Source: Cladopsammia gracilis (Eukaryota; Cnidaria; Anthozoa; Scleractinia; Dendrophylliidae). Taken from it: 64,000 nt of DNA. Of the stretch, positions 11,213 through 25,105 are shown in pieces. Each line of letters begins with the position of its first letter. Within the stretch, counting starts at the first letter, position 1. The notes under the pieces were generated by a model, which saw only the letters and a list, made by a program, of their open reading frames with translations, was not told the DNA's origin and searched no databases. The stretch lies in assembly GCA_022457155.1 (NCBI GenBank), contig JAJGOT010000471.1, forward strand, positions 282,001-346,000, written 5' to 3'. The translations under genes were made by a program, and so were the position numbers.

Positions 11213-14200
11213 TCACTCGTGCCTAGTCCACTCCGGGTGTTCTTGAAGCTGGCGCTGGCTGATTTCTGAATCATCATCAAATTCTGGAAAAAGAAGAGTT
11301 ATGTCAGTACTCTGCTCAAATGGCAATGCTACCCTACTCTGGGTGCCAGCGGCTTTTCTCGGTAATATACAAATATATTAATCGAAATTGTCAGTAATTT
11401 TCAAGAAAAATACGATGTTTGTTAGATTGAAAACATGTTTCGACAAAAGCTTATATATGTCATCTCCAGTTTTGTTACAATAACTGTAACATTTGAAGTT
11501 GTATATATATTAGAATGAAGACAAAACGGCATCAACAAAATAACTTCAATTATTCTTCATTTGATTATCTTTAAATTCTGATATGAACTGCTCCACAAAA
11601 GCGCTGGGTACCCAGCAAGGAGGTAGTGTTACCTCACGACAAGCGGAATTCTTAAAAAAAGAGCTGTTGGGAAAATGTCTGTCAGTGTTTTAGAGTGGAA
11701 TTGCACAACTTTTCCTTGTTTGATCTACACGAATATTTTTGTGCTTCCAGCAATCCTTTGAAACAGATGACGTAAAGCGTCAACTTGGAAATAACTATTG
11801 TCTTTTGATCAATGGTGACCAGCACTGAAATTCTCAGAAATAAATTATGCAAAATATACAGCAGTAACGAAGGAGAATTGAGTTTAGCCTCGCTATTTAC
11901 CCGATGATGCAGCTGAGAAGAGCTTGAGTCGCTTTAGAGTGTCTGCGATGTCCTCAACTTTGTCCTTCCTTTCCACTGCAACGCGAGCATTATTTGTATC
12001 GCAGTACTCCAAAAACCTAAAAGTTGAAATGATATAGAAGAGTGAAATTTTGTTTAAAATTTGTCAAGGCAAAGGAACAGCCTGGGGGTACGATACAGAA
12101 GGCTGACGTCACCGTCTCTTGTTGATGATGAAATAAAAAAATGAGGCAGTGGCGGTATTAATGGGGTGGTCTTGAAGTTCAGTGTATGTGAATTGTTTTT
12201 AAAAGGGCCCAATACGAATTAATACGTGTGCCGGCAGGTAATTCAAAACGGAAAACTCGTCTTCATCTTTGGAATGTCTTGCTGACTACTGTACACTACT
12301 AAATGTATTAACTCTTTAACTCCCAAGAGTGCCAAAGAACATAATTGAACAAAAATCCCAAATTTCATTTTGTAAGATATTGAAAAACAAGTGGTGCCAT
12401 GTAAAAGTATGGCTGAAGAGGTTTCATTGAATGGTCACATCGTAGGATTTTGTAAACAACCTCAATAGTCAGAATTACAATACATGTCTCCATCCCGGGG
12501 GGGGGGGGCAACTCAACAAAGTTTTGTACGGGGATGCTCCGCCCCAAGGTCCAAACCCTTACCCTTTCATATACCGTTTTTGACAGAAAAGGTACCCCTT
12601 TCATATACCTTTCATTAAAAATGGTACCCCTTTCATATAGACCTTACGTGCGCCTGTTTGATATATTTTGAAAGGCGCTTTTCATAATGCTTAAATGGCA
12701 GTTTTCCCTACCTTTTTTATACTTCAACTCGTGTTTTTCCTACCCTTTCAAATACTTCGTGAAATTCCTACCCTTTCATATATCGCCTTCAACTCGTGAA
12801 ATTCCTACCCTTTCAAATACCACCAGCGTAAAAAGGGTACCCCTTTCGGGCGAAACATCCCCATGTATCCCATAATGGGGCGTACTGCACCCCCCCCCCC
12901 CCCCCCCCGCCAACCCGGTCTACATTATTCACTTTCAAGGAGTGAAAGGGTTTATAGCAGTGACAGAAATCACTGAAACTTGGGAAACATTCCACTACAT
13001 GAGCTGTGTTTGCTAAAACAGCGGCGTTTTGCTAAAGCTATATGGATAAATCCCATTTTTCGAACTCCAACGTATTTATTCCAACTTTCAAATCCCTAAT
13101 ATCTCTGCTAACCTTTTCCAGTTCTCGTCCAAGCAAAGCATATCCGGGTTCCCTATTAAAATCAACAGGGCCTGGGCACGAGTAATGGCTACATTGAACC
13201 TCTAAAAGTAAAAAAAAAGAACAGAATTTAACCTCACAAATAAACCACGCTAAGTATAGAAGCAACAGAGTCCAACCCGTTCTCAACCCCACAGCTCTTT
13301 CTTTTGCCCATAACGGAGTAAGTGATCCTATGCGTGGCCACAAAAAAGCGCGACCAAGGCCAAAACCGACCGAGGGCTCTGGAGTCGATAACGAGTACGT
13401 CACAGAGTATATGGCCGATGGTCATTGTGTGTTGTTTAACCACAAGGTTACCATCCTCCATTTGTGTGGTGTGGTGTGCATCAGCAATGAAAGTATCAGT
13501 TTATCAAACTAGGCCGACTGAAGGCGAAAATTAAGGCTCTCAAAACTGATTAAAATGATATAAAAAACTTTCAAAATCACTGCCATATTGTTTAACTTTG
13601 TATCGAGGCTCGCGAAACCAGTAGCCATGCACCTCTTCAGAACCTCTAATTTCATTGGACCTGGTTATCACGCACATGTATTATTTTCAGGGCTAGGGTC
13701 CATTACTCTGTTGTTTGTTCTATTGTTTTCTCAGCCAATCCTGTGAGGCGTTTCGAGACGTGTATACCGCCTCCGCGAATTGTCTACTTTTGACTTTTGA
13801 GCGAGTCGAACCGTTATTTTGAAAATACCGCTTTCGCGAGCCTCAAATCGCCAACATAAACACGGGAAACAAAGTCAAACAACATGATAGTGATTTTAAG
13901 AGATTTTATTTTTTATCAGTTTTAAGAGACTTAAATTTCACGTTTGATAAAATAAGAAACGGCCTTTACAGATGCACAGCACATCCACACAAATAGAGGA
14001 TGGTAAACCTGTGGTTTAAAGTATTTGTAAGTATATGTACCCAGCGTATTGCCGCGGTACGTCCCCGACTAATGAAATACGATCGCAACAGCGACAAGAA
14101 AAAGAGACGTTCATGAGAGACAATTTACTTTTTATGTAGTCAGTGTGCTGGTTTCCAAGGGAACGAAGAGAAGGAAAGAAAATTGAAAGTCAGATGAGTC

Positions 14201-17200
14201 ATAAAATGATTCCATTTCTCTTGTAGCGTATTATGAATGCAATGAATAAGTAGCGGAAAGAGAAATGATTTCCTTATGGACGAGGGAGGTCCTGAGTTTT
14301 GGTATTCAAATATATGATAATTAGGTTGTTTAAAAGTAATGTGTAACGGATATTTAGCCATTGTGGTTCTGGCACCTTTGTGTCGATTTCTTCAACGTAA
14401 TCGAGCTTTAACTTTCGGATGGTTGTTGTCATTCTACTTCTGTAGAATGCCGTACTGTATTATACTAGGGTTTGTTATGTTGTTTGTTAATAAATGGACG
14501 ATTTTGGGGCCAGAACCCAACCACCGCAATGTGCTGTTGTTATTTGCTGTTCCAAGTTTCCGAGGACATTAAGGAATTGCAATAACTGTGCTTAAAACAC
14601 ATGGAAAGTTATCAATTCGAAATCTACCTTTGGGTTGTTCAGAAATCCGAGGTGGAAATCTTTGTCCATCTCCAGGAACTCTTTTTTCGTGCTACGGACA
14701 GTTGATAAGATGATCACTCGTCTTTCTTGTCCTTGAAACTCCTCCACGCTGCCAACTTTAATTACTTTTTCAGGATCAAAGCGTCTCTTCTCAATCATCT
14801 TCTGGATTTTTTGAACCTGACCAAAACAGAGTAATAATCATAGCGCACTGACCAAACGCCAACTAACTACGTATGATTTTGTCCCACTATCAACTGGCTA
14901 GGCAGTGTCCATTAGATCGTGGACAACGTCGTTTTGCATCAGACTTCTTCCATATCTCGCACGAGTCTTCGTGTCCCGTTTATTCTCCCCCTTCCCGTTT
15001 GGTTTGCCTACTCACGTGTGTATTTATAATATATTTGGTTTGTTTGTTTGTTTGTTTGTGTACTGACAAAGATTTGTAGAGTACCCAATAAAGCAGCTAA
15101 AGAAACTTCCCTTTTTGTCAGCACGTAGTTTCACCAAATTGTCTGCATCATGTGCCAAGCCGTATTTTAGTTTTGCGGATCCAGATTTGTTTGAATAAAA
15201 CATTTTTCTAGGTACATTACTAACTTTCTGGGGAGACAAGATACAATAAAGCAATATCATGTGTGGTATAAATAAAAATAAATGTATTCGTTTTTTATGT
15301 CCTGAAAAATCAATGAGCCTCAGCCGGCCACGTTCAGCCATCGGCAACGGCTCCGGTGACTATTCAGTAGACGACAAAAACTGTTTATAATCACGGCTGT
15401 AATTAAAGCGGTGCAAATTCGCGCACTTATTGTTAACCTACTTGTCTCTTGTAAGGGGAGATCACTCCAATCATCTCAGGTCGCAGATGTTTCAATCCTC
15501 TGCTTCTCACATTGTCGTCCAACAGTTTCTTCAGGTAGCGTTCTATTGTCTCTACCTCAGCCACGTTAAAGAATGAAGGGCTGACGCCTTCTCTTTCGTC
15601 CTTGCCATACACGGGGTGAAAGATGATTGGAAAGTTCTTGTTAGGGAGCTCTTCCCAGCCAAGCATCACGTTCCTGCAGTGAGTTAAATAATACTGAATA
15701 CGGTCAAATGACCATGTGGAGCTTTGTTTTGCATTTGTGGAGTGGTACGAAAACACTAAACCCTATCTTCCTGGAATTATGCCCAACTGGTTGGTGGTCC
15801 ATGCCATACACTCAACCCTTGACCCCAATTTATTCCAAAACATTCCCATGCATCAACAACCACGCACTTCCGTGCTCAGTACGGCTAAAAAGAAACTCTC
15901 CCGGCACCCAAACTCCCCGTCCTCGGTATCAAATAATATTCTATGAAGTGTTATGCCATAGCCATATAACATGCGTAAGATTGCTAAAAAGCTTCGGCTG
16001 CAACTGAATGTTATTTCTCCTGATAATGTTAGCCGTGGCAGTTCTTTAGAGGAAAACTGCCGGTAGAATTTACTTTGTGATAATGTGAATCAACTTACCT
16101 GAAATCCCCCGCAGATTCATTTAACTCGTTGTCATAAAACAGTTGTTTTGGAATCTCGATGATGGCTCGGTGAGAGCGGTAGTTGTTCACGAGTTTCGTC
16201 AGCAGATCTGAATTGTATCTTCCTCTGCTACCACGCGCGTAGGCGCTGCATGAAGTCATCAAACGTTCCAGAAGTGAGGTTTCTATAAAAAAGAATGTTT
16301 TTAGGCGATCCGTTGCGATCTAGCTTTCCAGCATGCGTTGGGAGGGGGGGGGGGGGGGGGGACCATCTCGTCTGAAATCAGTCACTCAAAAAAGTTCAGT
16401 TACACAGGCATGCAAAAGCATGTGCATGTCACGCCAGTAAAGTACTAGTGAAGTGTAAACTAAGGGCGCTTACCATTTGTCAGAACTGGCCGGCCAGACC
16501 GGTCCGTTTCTAACCTCCCCTGGGTATGACCCTTAAATCTATAGATACTTCATATTCTCAGGGCCTAATAGGCCATTTGCACGATGACGTCATATGACTA
16601 CAACTACCACAATCCTTCAGTTTTTTGTTTTGTAGTGCAAATTAGGGCCATTGTTAATTAAACCTCACTGGGATTACAAAATTTAAATAAGAAAGGAAAA
16701 ACGAAATGAATTCTGGTAGTTATAGTAAAATGAGGACATCGTGCAAATGGCCTATTCGCCAATCGAGAAACATCGGGGAGACTGAGCACCAACTTTTGGC
16801 ACTAGGCTTTCTGGGATCGTTTGGGTAACCAGCGTTAGTGACGATAGGTTGATGGTTTCCAAAGGCAACCAATAACCAATCATAACTCATATTGGTTACA
16901 CAGTATCCCCACAGTTTCTGGAGTGGCGAATTTCTTTTACCCAGAAAGATTCAGACCAAGTATGGGCTTGCATGCGCTAAAAGTCTCAGCTGCGAAACAA
17001 AGTGAAGGATGTTGAGTATAATCTAAAGGGTTCACATATTATCTCCAGATATCCCCAAAATTCCATCTGCTTGGTTGCTTGAGGCAAGGAAATATAAAAG
17101 CAATTGAACAAATGCTACCATGAACCTTGAGCCAAAAAATGGTTAATTAACGGAAGAGAATGCGAACGGAGAGACTAAGCGCTAGCACAGGAATCCAGCT

Positions 17201-20200
17201 TTTTCTTTGATCAGAACGCTGTGAAGATGGCTAGTTTATATAGTTTTATAACTAGCCTTCCAATGCTTTCCAATTGGGTATGTGATGATTCTGGATTTGA
17301 CAGTTATTAGGTAAACGTATTTTGTGTGTGGTATTTATACTCTTTCTTACCAAGACCATATTTCTGTGTGATTGGAGACCTAAGGATAGGTCCCAGTTGC
17401 TTGGGGTCTCCCGCGAGAACCAGCTGACCACCCCTGGGGTGATTAGGGTCGAGAAGGTCCGCAACGGGGATGATGCACTCAGGCTCGATCGCATGACCGG
17501 CTTCATCAATGAAAATGTGCGTGAAGTGATTGCGAGGAAAACGTGCGGACACCAACCTAAGAAAAAGTATACAGTCATTGTATAGTTTGTTTGGTTGTGC
17601 TCCCTGTTGTTGTAGCAAATGGCAAACTATCTTGCTATTTACGCTTATAAATCAGTAACATATGAAGATGCGGGCGGGCGGAGAAACAGGCTGCTAAAAT
17701 ATTTTGTGCGCAAAACATGATGAAAAGTCTTTCTTCCTCCTGAAACAGGGTTCCAGATTGCAGTAAAACAAATTTGAATGCCGCTGGCTGGAAAAAATCT
17801 CCAAAGACGGCATTTTATCATGTATCACGTGACAAAATACTCCACGATTCTTGGAGTATTCTTTCGGAAGACCTTAGATCCCATCCGCCTAAACCACCAC
17901 GGACGCCTTATTGAGACTAATATAACGGAGTAACTGGTTTGCTTTCGGTTGGGGTTAGGGTTTACAGTTTATATAGTTAAATTTAGGCCTAAACAACCCG
18001 CGAAGCTGGGTGGTACAGTGGTACAGTAGGCTGTGTAAGCCTGAGCCTCGCTGAGGTCACAGGTTCAATCCTGAGTGGGGAGTCCGGCCATTTTGAAAGC
18101 GGAGAGGCCCTGGGGACGAGGTTTGCGTATGTCATTTGGAGAAATCATTTAAGACCCAGTATTGTCCATTATGCTTCACGCGCCTTTGTTATTGTTTTGG
18201 TTTGCACAGATGCTAGGCAATATTGTTCGAAGGCGCGTGAAGCATAATGACAATACTGGGTCTTTAATAGGCGCCAAACATTTAGTGAAAGGAAAGACAA
18301 ACACAAGACTGGAAAGTACTGTTGACATAGCGACTTAGCGGATTTCGTTTATCTACATATTAAGTTGGTTTCTCGAATGATTCTTATCACTGACCTTCCA
18401 GCGGTGACCAGAGTGGTGACAATAATACGGTAGTCACTCATCAGGTCTTCTTTAGAAGGATAAAACACGTCACGTAGGACATGGTCAAAATTCACCACTC
18501 GGGCATCCTGAAAATCACAAAACGTATTATATTATTTTGTTAGTTTGTTGTTAATAAGAAAGGACTTTAGGATGCCGTACTTTTTCGGTCTCTAACATTT
18601 TCTCTCCTCCCACACCCCCCCCCCACCCCGGCCCCCGCCCTCGCCGCCCCCCCCCCCCCCCTCCCCACCACCACCTAAAATAAAGTATGGTTCCGCCACT
18701 AGAAACGTTTATCACTACAAACATTTTACCTTCAGCTTCTGTGGCACAAAGCCCCAGGGTCTTGATGCTGCGTACATCCTGAAAAGCTTGCCTTTATCCA
18801 CGTGACCCAACAAGCGTTCAGCCAGCAGGTCAGCAGCACTGTTTTCAGGCGCACAGGCAAGGATAAAACTCGATTCGATCATGTTGTGTACCTGGATGTA
18901 ACAAGGAGAACGCGTCAATCCCAACTTATAATCAGTTCATAAAGTGCTAAAACATGCGTATTGTTGAAGTCAGTTGTAGTTGTTCGCGGTGAAACTGTTT
19001 TGATGGAAACGCAAAAAAGAAGAAATTCATGAAAAAAAAGAAGAAATTCATGTTGAGAGCTACCGTTGACTAACTCATGAGTTAAGGTTTGCCCTCCGTT
19101 TTTCACGTGTCACGATTATGCACTTCAGGTTCATAGCGTTACCATATACACTTACGGTTTCTTGACTTCCGGTTCTAAACAACAACGTTAGCAAAACAGC
19201 GTTACTGAAGTGTCACGACACCGTCTCCTACAACCCTCGTTACATTGCTGATGATGTTCACGTTAGGTATATATAACACACATAAGAACCACTGGCTTCC
19301 TTGTGGTGCAGCCTTCATTTATAAAACATTCAAAAGTGACAACGTGGTTTGCAGGAACGATAACTGAATGAAAGGAGTAATTCTTCTCCATGTCGGACAT
19401 CGTATATGTTACTTGGAGCGTCTTGTTTCATACAAAAATTGCACGCGCCCGCACCCGGTTTTGAATGGACCGTTTTCCGTTAGACTGAGACGGTGATCTT
19501 CAGCGTACCTTATTGTTGCTAGGATAACATGACAATCTGATGTCGACAAGCCTTTTTATTGGTTATATGAGTATTATGAAATGAAGAGAAAGTGAGGTAT
19601 GATCAAATCCGACAAATCTGAACGCGAGCATTCCTCCCCGTAACTATACAACATCTATCCAATTATTTCCCATGCAAAAGGTGTTGTCGTATGCAAAGTT
19701 TACTTCTTATTGGTCTGCATGGCGACTTCGTCCCCAGGACCATCTCCATGCCCGTTATTCTTAATACCGAGAAGATCCTGGGTACGATGTTGTTGCATTG
19801 GTGCCAACAAGGGAAAAAAGATGCCACTGACCTGTTTGATTGCTTCCACCAAGGTAACAGTTTTTCCTGTGCCGGGAGGACCAAACACAAGATAAGGAGC
19901 AGGACGAGATGATCCTGACACAATCTTCTGAACTGCCTGCTGTTGCTCGCTGTTAAGATTACGATCGTAATAGAATCTGAAATTTAAAATAAACAAAACG
20001 TATACGTTCAAAGCGTGGTCATTTGATCAAAAGGACGTAAAAGACCATGTACTTGAGGGGTGCAAGAACTGACCTGACTTGTTTGTTAATTTCTCCTCTT
20101 TGATGAAGAATGTCCTCTCGCGGGAAGAGAACATGGCGCATTTCTGTCCTGGTAATCCTGTCACATGCGCGGTGCCCCATCTGTACTGAAAGCCGATTGA

Positions 20201-23200
20201 ATGTGAATTGGATGTCGAACTTTTTCCTGTTCATGTATGGCATTCTAGGTGAATTGATAAGAAACTTGTCATGAGAAAGTCTAGCAAATATTTAGCTTGT
20301 GGTTTCAGCAGAAGTCCTCACTAAACAAAGTTATAAACTTCTGGTTTCAGGGAATAACTCAAATAACACTCCTTAGTTTCTGGTCTTTTTCGTTTTGATG
20401 TATTTTGAATTTAGGATATTCCCTGCCCACAGCTTGGCAACTTTTTTGAAGACAGTACAATTGTACAGGCTCAGTACTGAAGCCATACAAACCCAGGGCC
20501 CGGTGTTGCTCGGAAGTGGATTAACGTTACATGTAATCCACCATTCAATCAAGAGTTTTAGGATCGTAACCTTTGGGGAGGAGAATTTGTTGCACTTAAT
20601 TACGAGGTCCAATGGTACGCTACAGTACACGTGCAATCAGCCACGTTTTAATGTGTTTTGCACGAGATTGATTGCACGTGTAGTGTACGTGTATTGTATT
20701 GCACGTTTATATTGTATCGACGTGTATTGCATGTATTGTATTGCACGTATATCGCGATCCATGATAAAATAAAATCGCGCTACAATCAATCTCGTGTTTC
20801 AGTTATAGCCTTTTTTTTACTCGATAGTGATAACAGGAGACTGCAAACTTTACATTCTCTCTCGCTGGCATTATCCGCAATGACAAAGACGCATCAGTTA
20901 TTAATAACCAGTCGCTCGACACTTTAAGAGCCTCCATTATTCTAAAGAACACATGGCGATCTGCGGCCTTTCCCTACACCAGCCGGGTTACAGGGAAAGC
21001 CGTACAAATTTAGACCAAAACTTCATCTTCCAAATCAGCACTCTTAATCTCCACGGAATCAACGATCAACGCTTTTTATTCAACTGATGTATTCTTGTTT
21101 TCACGTTACCATGTTTCCACCAATATCGTAGCTCCATCGTTTCATATACACCAAATTGAAGAAACGTTGACTCGTGAAAAGCATAAACCATGAACGATGA
21201 GACCGAATGGGATTCTGGGTAGGCAGCATTGACAAGCTAGTAATATTCTATTTCTTGATAATCAAGATGTTTTCTTTGTTTGAGACATTTAAAGAGCATG
21301 ATTTGTGCATCCTGTGTTAATATAATGTATATTCTGTCACAGACGAAGATTAAATTTTCCAACTTCCCGGCCAGTAAACCTTTGGGTCGCATCGTTCATG
21401 GTTTATGCTTATCACCCGACAACGTTCCTTCAATTTGGTGTATAAACCACACACAATCCAAAATTCCTTGATTCGCTCGAAACGTCAGTTTTTGAATCTC
21501 TTTTGGTGGCCAATTTACCTTATCAACTGAGTTGATTAAACCAAATTTTTCGTGGCTCTCGGAACAGGATTACCGCACTACCATATAAATTTATAAATAT
21601 TCTACATACTGTTTCATGTCAAACCCAAGTTTCACGTCTAGCAGTTGAACCTTGTGCACAATTCCTTCGTATCGTCGTTGCAGCATTCCGGGCTCGTAAG
21701 CATAGATTTTGTCGCCACGTAACACGGATGGGCGATTTTCTGCAAGGCCTGGTACCTGCAAGACAAATGCGTCGCACAGTTGGATAATCTCAAAACAGAA
21801 ACCTAAACTTAGTGGAATCTTAATCCATGTATTTTGTCCCGGGGTGATTGTCGGAAATTTTGAAAGTAGCCCCTGGAAAGGTACCAGAAACCCGGTTTAT
21901 GGGAGTGGCTTCCATTAATTTTTATCACTCTATATATATTAATAGAGGAACCAAAAGTCTTGTTCCTGCCAGAGTAGGTTTTCTGCTTAATACACTAAAA
22001 TCTATCAGAATAGCTCTGACAGTGGTCCTTTTCAATTGAAATATCCTTAGTGGTACCATATCACGAATTTTTATCCTTAAGGACGTTCGCGCTAATTGTT
22101 TATGCGCATCCTTACTGCGCACGCAATTCATGTCGCACCGCCATGCTTCGTCATGCACGAGCACGCGCGCAAGAGAAGAAATGCAAGCATATAAAGGGTG
22201 GTAGCCGTTGCGTTAACTTTGCTTAGATTTAACTTGCTTGGATGGTCAGTGCCCCACAATTTTTTTTGATAGATAATTTTCTTTGCCAATTCTCGACAGA
22301 TTGTGAAAAAATGAACAAAAAATCAATATAGGAAGTTTAAACTTTTTCCATTTTTCTACCCGCGCGACATCGAATCCTGCCAACTTGCGGCTGTCAGAGA
22401 TTGCAAATGCTGTCGTTTAAAGATTAGATTTCCTTTAATGGACGTCACCAGTTGAATGAATTTGCTTAACAGACGTGCTCGCGTAAAATTTTGGAAAGAA
22501 AGTTGTATTTCAGAGATTCATTTGCAATATTTTTAGACTAACAGACTTTGGGGTCATATCCAGTAGGGAAGACCAATGTTTCAAAATTAGGGTCGCCTTT
22601 CAGATATCTTTTCTCGGAAACGAAGTCGGTGACCCCCCATTTTCTTTGCATTTCTGACACGAATAACTCATAACCTAGCTGTAGTAAAAGTTTTAAAAAA
22701 AAATCAAGAAGAAGATTTTCGCGCGAACGTCCTTAAGAGGTACGACGATCGACCATTTTAATATGGGAGTCTCCCCGGGTATTTCGAATCTGGTTAAAAT
22801 TCAAGCAGCCTGAAGGCCGCTAAGAATTATAAGAAAAGGAAATAACTGTTGGTGAAGAATTTCCTTTGTTAGTAAAATATGAATATTCAGCCTACTTTGT
22901 AAAAAGGGTGGCAGAAAGACAAGCGAACGTAAAGGAGAAACAGTGTACAATGTTTTTGTTACCATTTCCATTTCATCAAGGATAGATCCGAAAGTGATCA
23001 TTTTCTCTTGTTTACTCTCACCTCTAAAATAAGGAAACTTCTGTCCGCTCTCTCCTGTTGAAATTCAACTCCTTTCATATCATAATTCCTGATGTCTTTC
23101 TGCATTTGAAGTTCTTCCACATGTAGAAGCATGCTGAACTTTTCTTTATAATTGTCGAAGTTCAACGTCTTTTCCAAACGTTCCCTAGAAAGATAAAGAA

Positions 23201-25071
23201 AATTATAGAAAAAATTCCGGTGTAACCTCGGTTACCTAAATTAAGTATCTATTGAGCTGGTAACTAAAATCTTGAATCATTCTTGAATTTACAATCGGCA
23301 AAAAAAGTGAAGAAATTTCAATAACAACACTCAGACATTTTGTATGGAAATGAGAACTTTACTGTATGGTGGAAGGACTTCTTCCTGTTCATTTTCCCGA
23401 CAACCATACGCCTTTCTTTCAAGCGACTCCCAGTGTCCAATCATCCTTTTGAAGACAACCGGGTCTGATTGAAATCGCTCTGAAAGCATTTCGGTAATTT
23501 TAGATATCGTCAGTATTATCGATCGACATTCGCAGCCTACCTCAGTCCCTCTCGAACTTGGTTGCTCTTGATGACCTGTGCCCTAACAGTAAAAGGTATG
23601 TCATAAGAATCCGGCTTTTCCATGATCAGGCCATTCCTCGTCAATCTGTAAAATAAGAAACCAATATATTAATCCACGTTAACGTGTTGCCCCCCCCCCC
23701 CCCCCCCGGGGTGACTCCCATATATAAATAACTAGGTTGATCGTCAAAAATGTTTGAAAAAAAAACCTTAAAAGGTACCAGAATCTTGCTTTGTGGACGT
23801 GGCTCACATCTATTTTCACCCCCACACGGTGGGCACAGAAGGCTAAAAAAGATGCAGATATTCCGTCGTAACAAAATGGCTTAAATTCCAACTTCGAAAT
23901 TTCACAACAGCACAGAACTTATCACTTTCACAAATTGAATATTTTTTGTTTCTCCATTTTTTCAGTTTTTGGCGGGAAAATGACGTCATAAAGTTGGCGC
24001 CAAAAAAGTAACTTAGTATTACGGGATATCTGATGACAGCTTCTGAAAGTATACGCCATAATATTTCAAAAGTTAAAAAAAATCGTAAATATGTTGTTGC
24101 GATCAAAAGATATGACATTTCGAAATTGGAATTTCCGCCATTTTGTTACAACGGAATATCTGCCACTTTTTTAGCCTTCTGTACCCACCGTGCCAGGGGG
24201 TACCAATTCCTGTCATATTTTTCGACTCAATGCCCTAAAAGCTTCCGAGATAACTGATCATTTTATGTTCTAGTATCCTAAGTGGTACCAATTCACAAAT
24301 TGTGCACCCTGAAAGCTACAACGATCACCCCCCGTCATTTCTATATAGGAGTCCCTCGCGCTTGTTGCTTGGTAACATATCATGCCTTGAGTCAACTTTT
24401 TTACGTAGTCAGATCGCGGCTCTTGCAGTTTATTATATGGAGACAATCTCACGTAATACCTTTCGTGGTTTCCACGTGACGTTATCAAAACCTAAACTAC
24501 TAATGAAGTTTATCCTTTTCAAACTATTAGATGTAGTAATAAGTCAAAAGTGAATTAAACGAGTTTTTAGATCAAAATTTTTGATGTTATTGGCAAAACT
24601 GAGCTGTATAAATAAATCTTGTACGCCAAAGTCTTGCATCAACCAATGTCGGACGCATGCTTTAAAGAACAGCAAATAACTAAGCATTCTCTTCCTGATA
24701 ATTTGTTAAAAAATATTGACCTGAAACACTAACGCCTCTAATTTCATTCTTTTTCGCCGCCTAGTCCAATGTTTATGCAAGGAAATGTATTATCTTTTTG
24801 TGGTATTGATGTAAATTACCAAAATTCATTGGTCAACAAGGATCGCTGGTTACTTTAGAACAGTGAACGTCAGAGGCCTCCTTCGAACTCGCTAACCAGT
24901 TGACTACAAAACTTCTAGATGGAACTAAGAATTTTCCTATCTTTGATTCTTATTTTTTTAAATGGATTGTTCTCGCCCTTGTTTCGTTTTTACTATCACA
25001 ATCTATGAACCAGTAAGACATGTAAGAGGACGAATCAGTAGGCTTCTGAGGTGGTTGGGGTATGGAGGCGT

Positions 25072-25105
<34 letters not shown>

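Noticed and set aside
15716..16007. Plus-strand frames of 76-99 residues beside MOV10 exon 13
   Set aside because: Overlap a helicase intron and exon, with no recognisable domain or paired splice sites.
18003..18090. Functional tRNA gene
   Set aside because: A and B boxes are present, but no proper cloverleaf or anticodon arm; better read as a SINE head.
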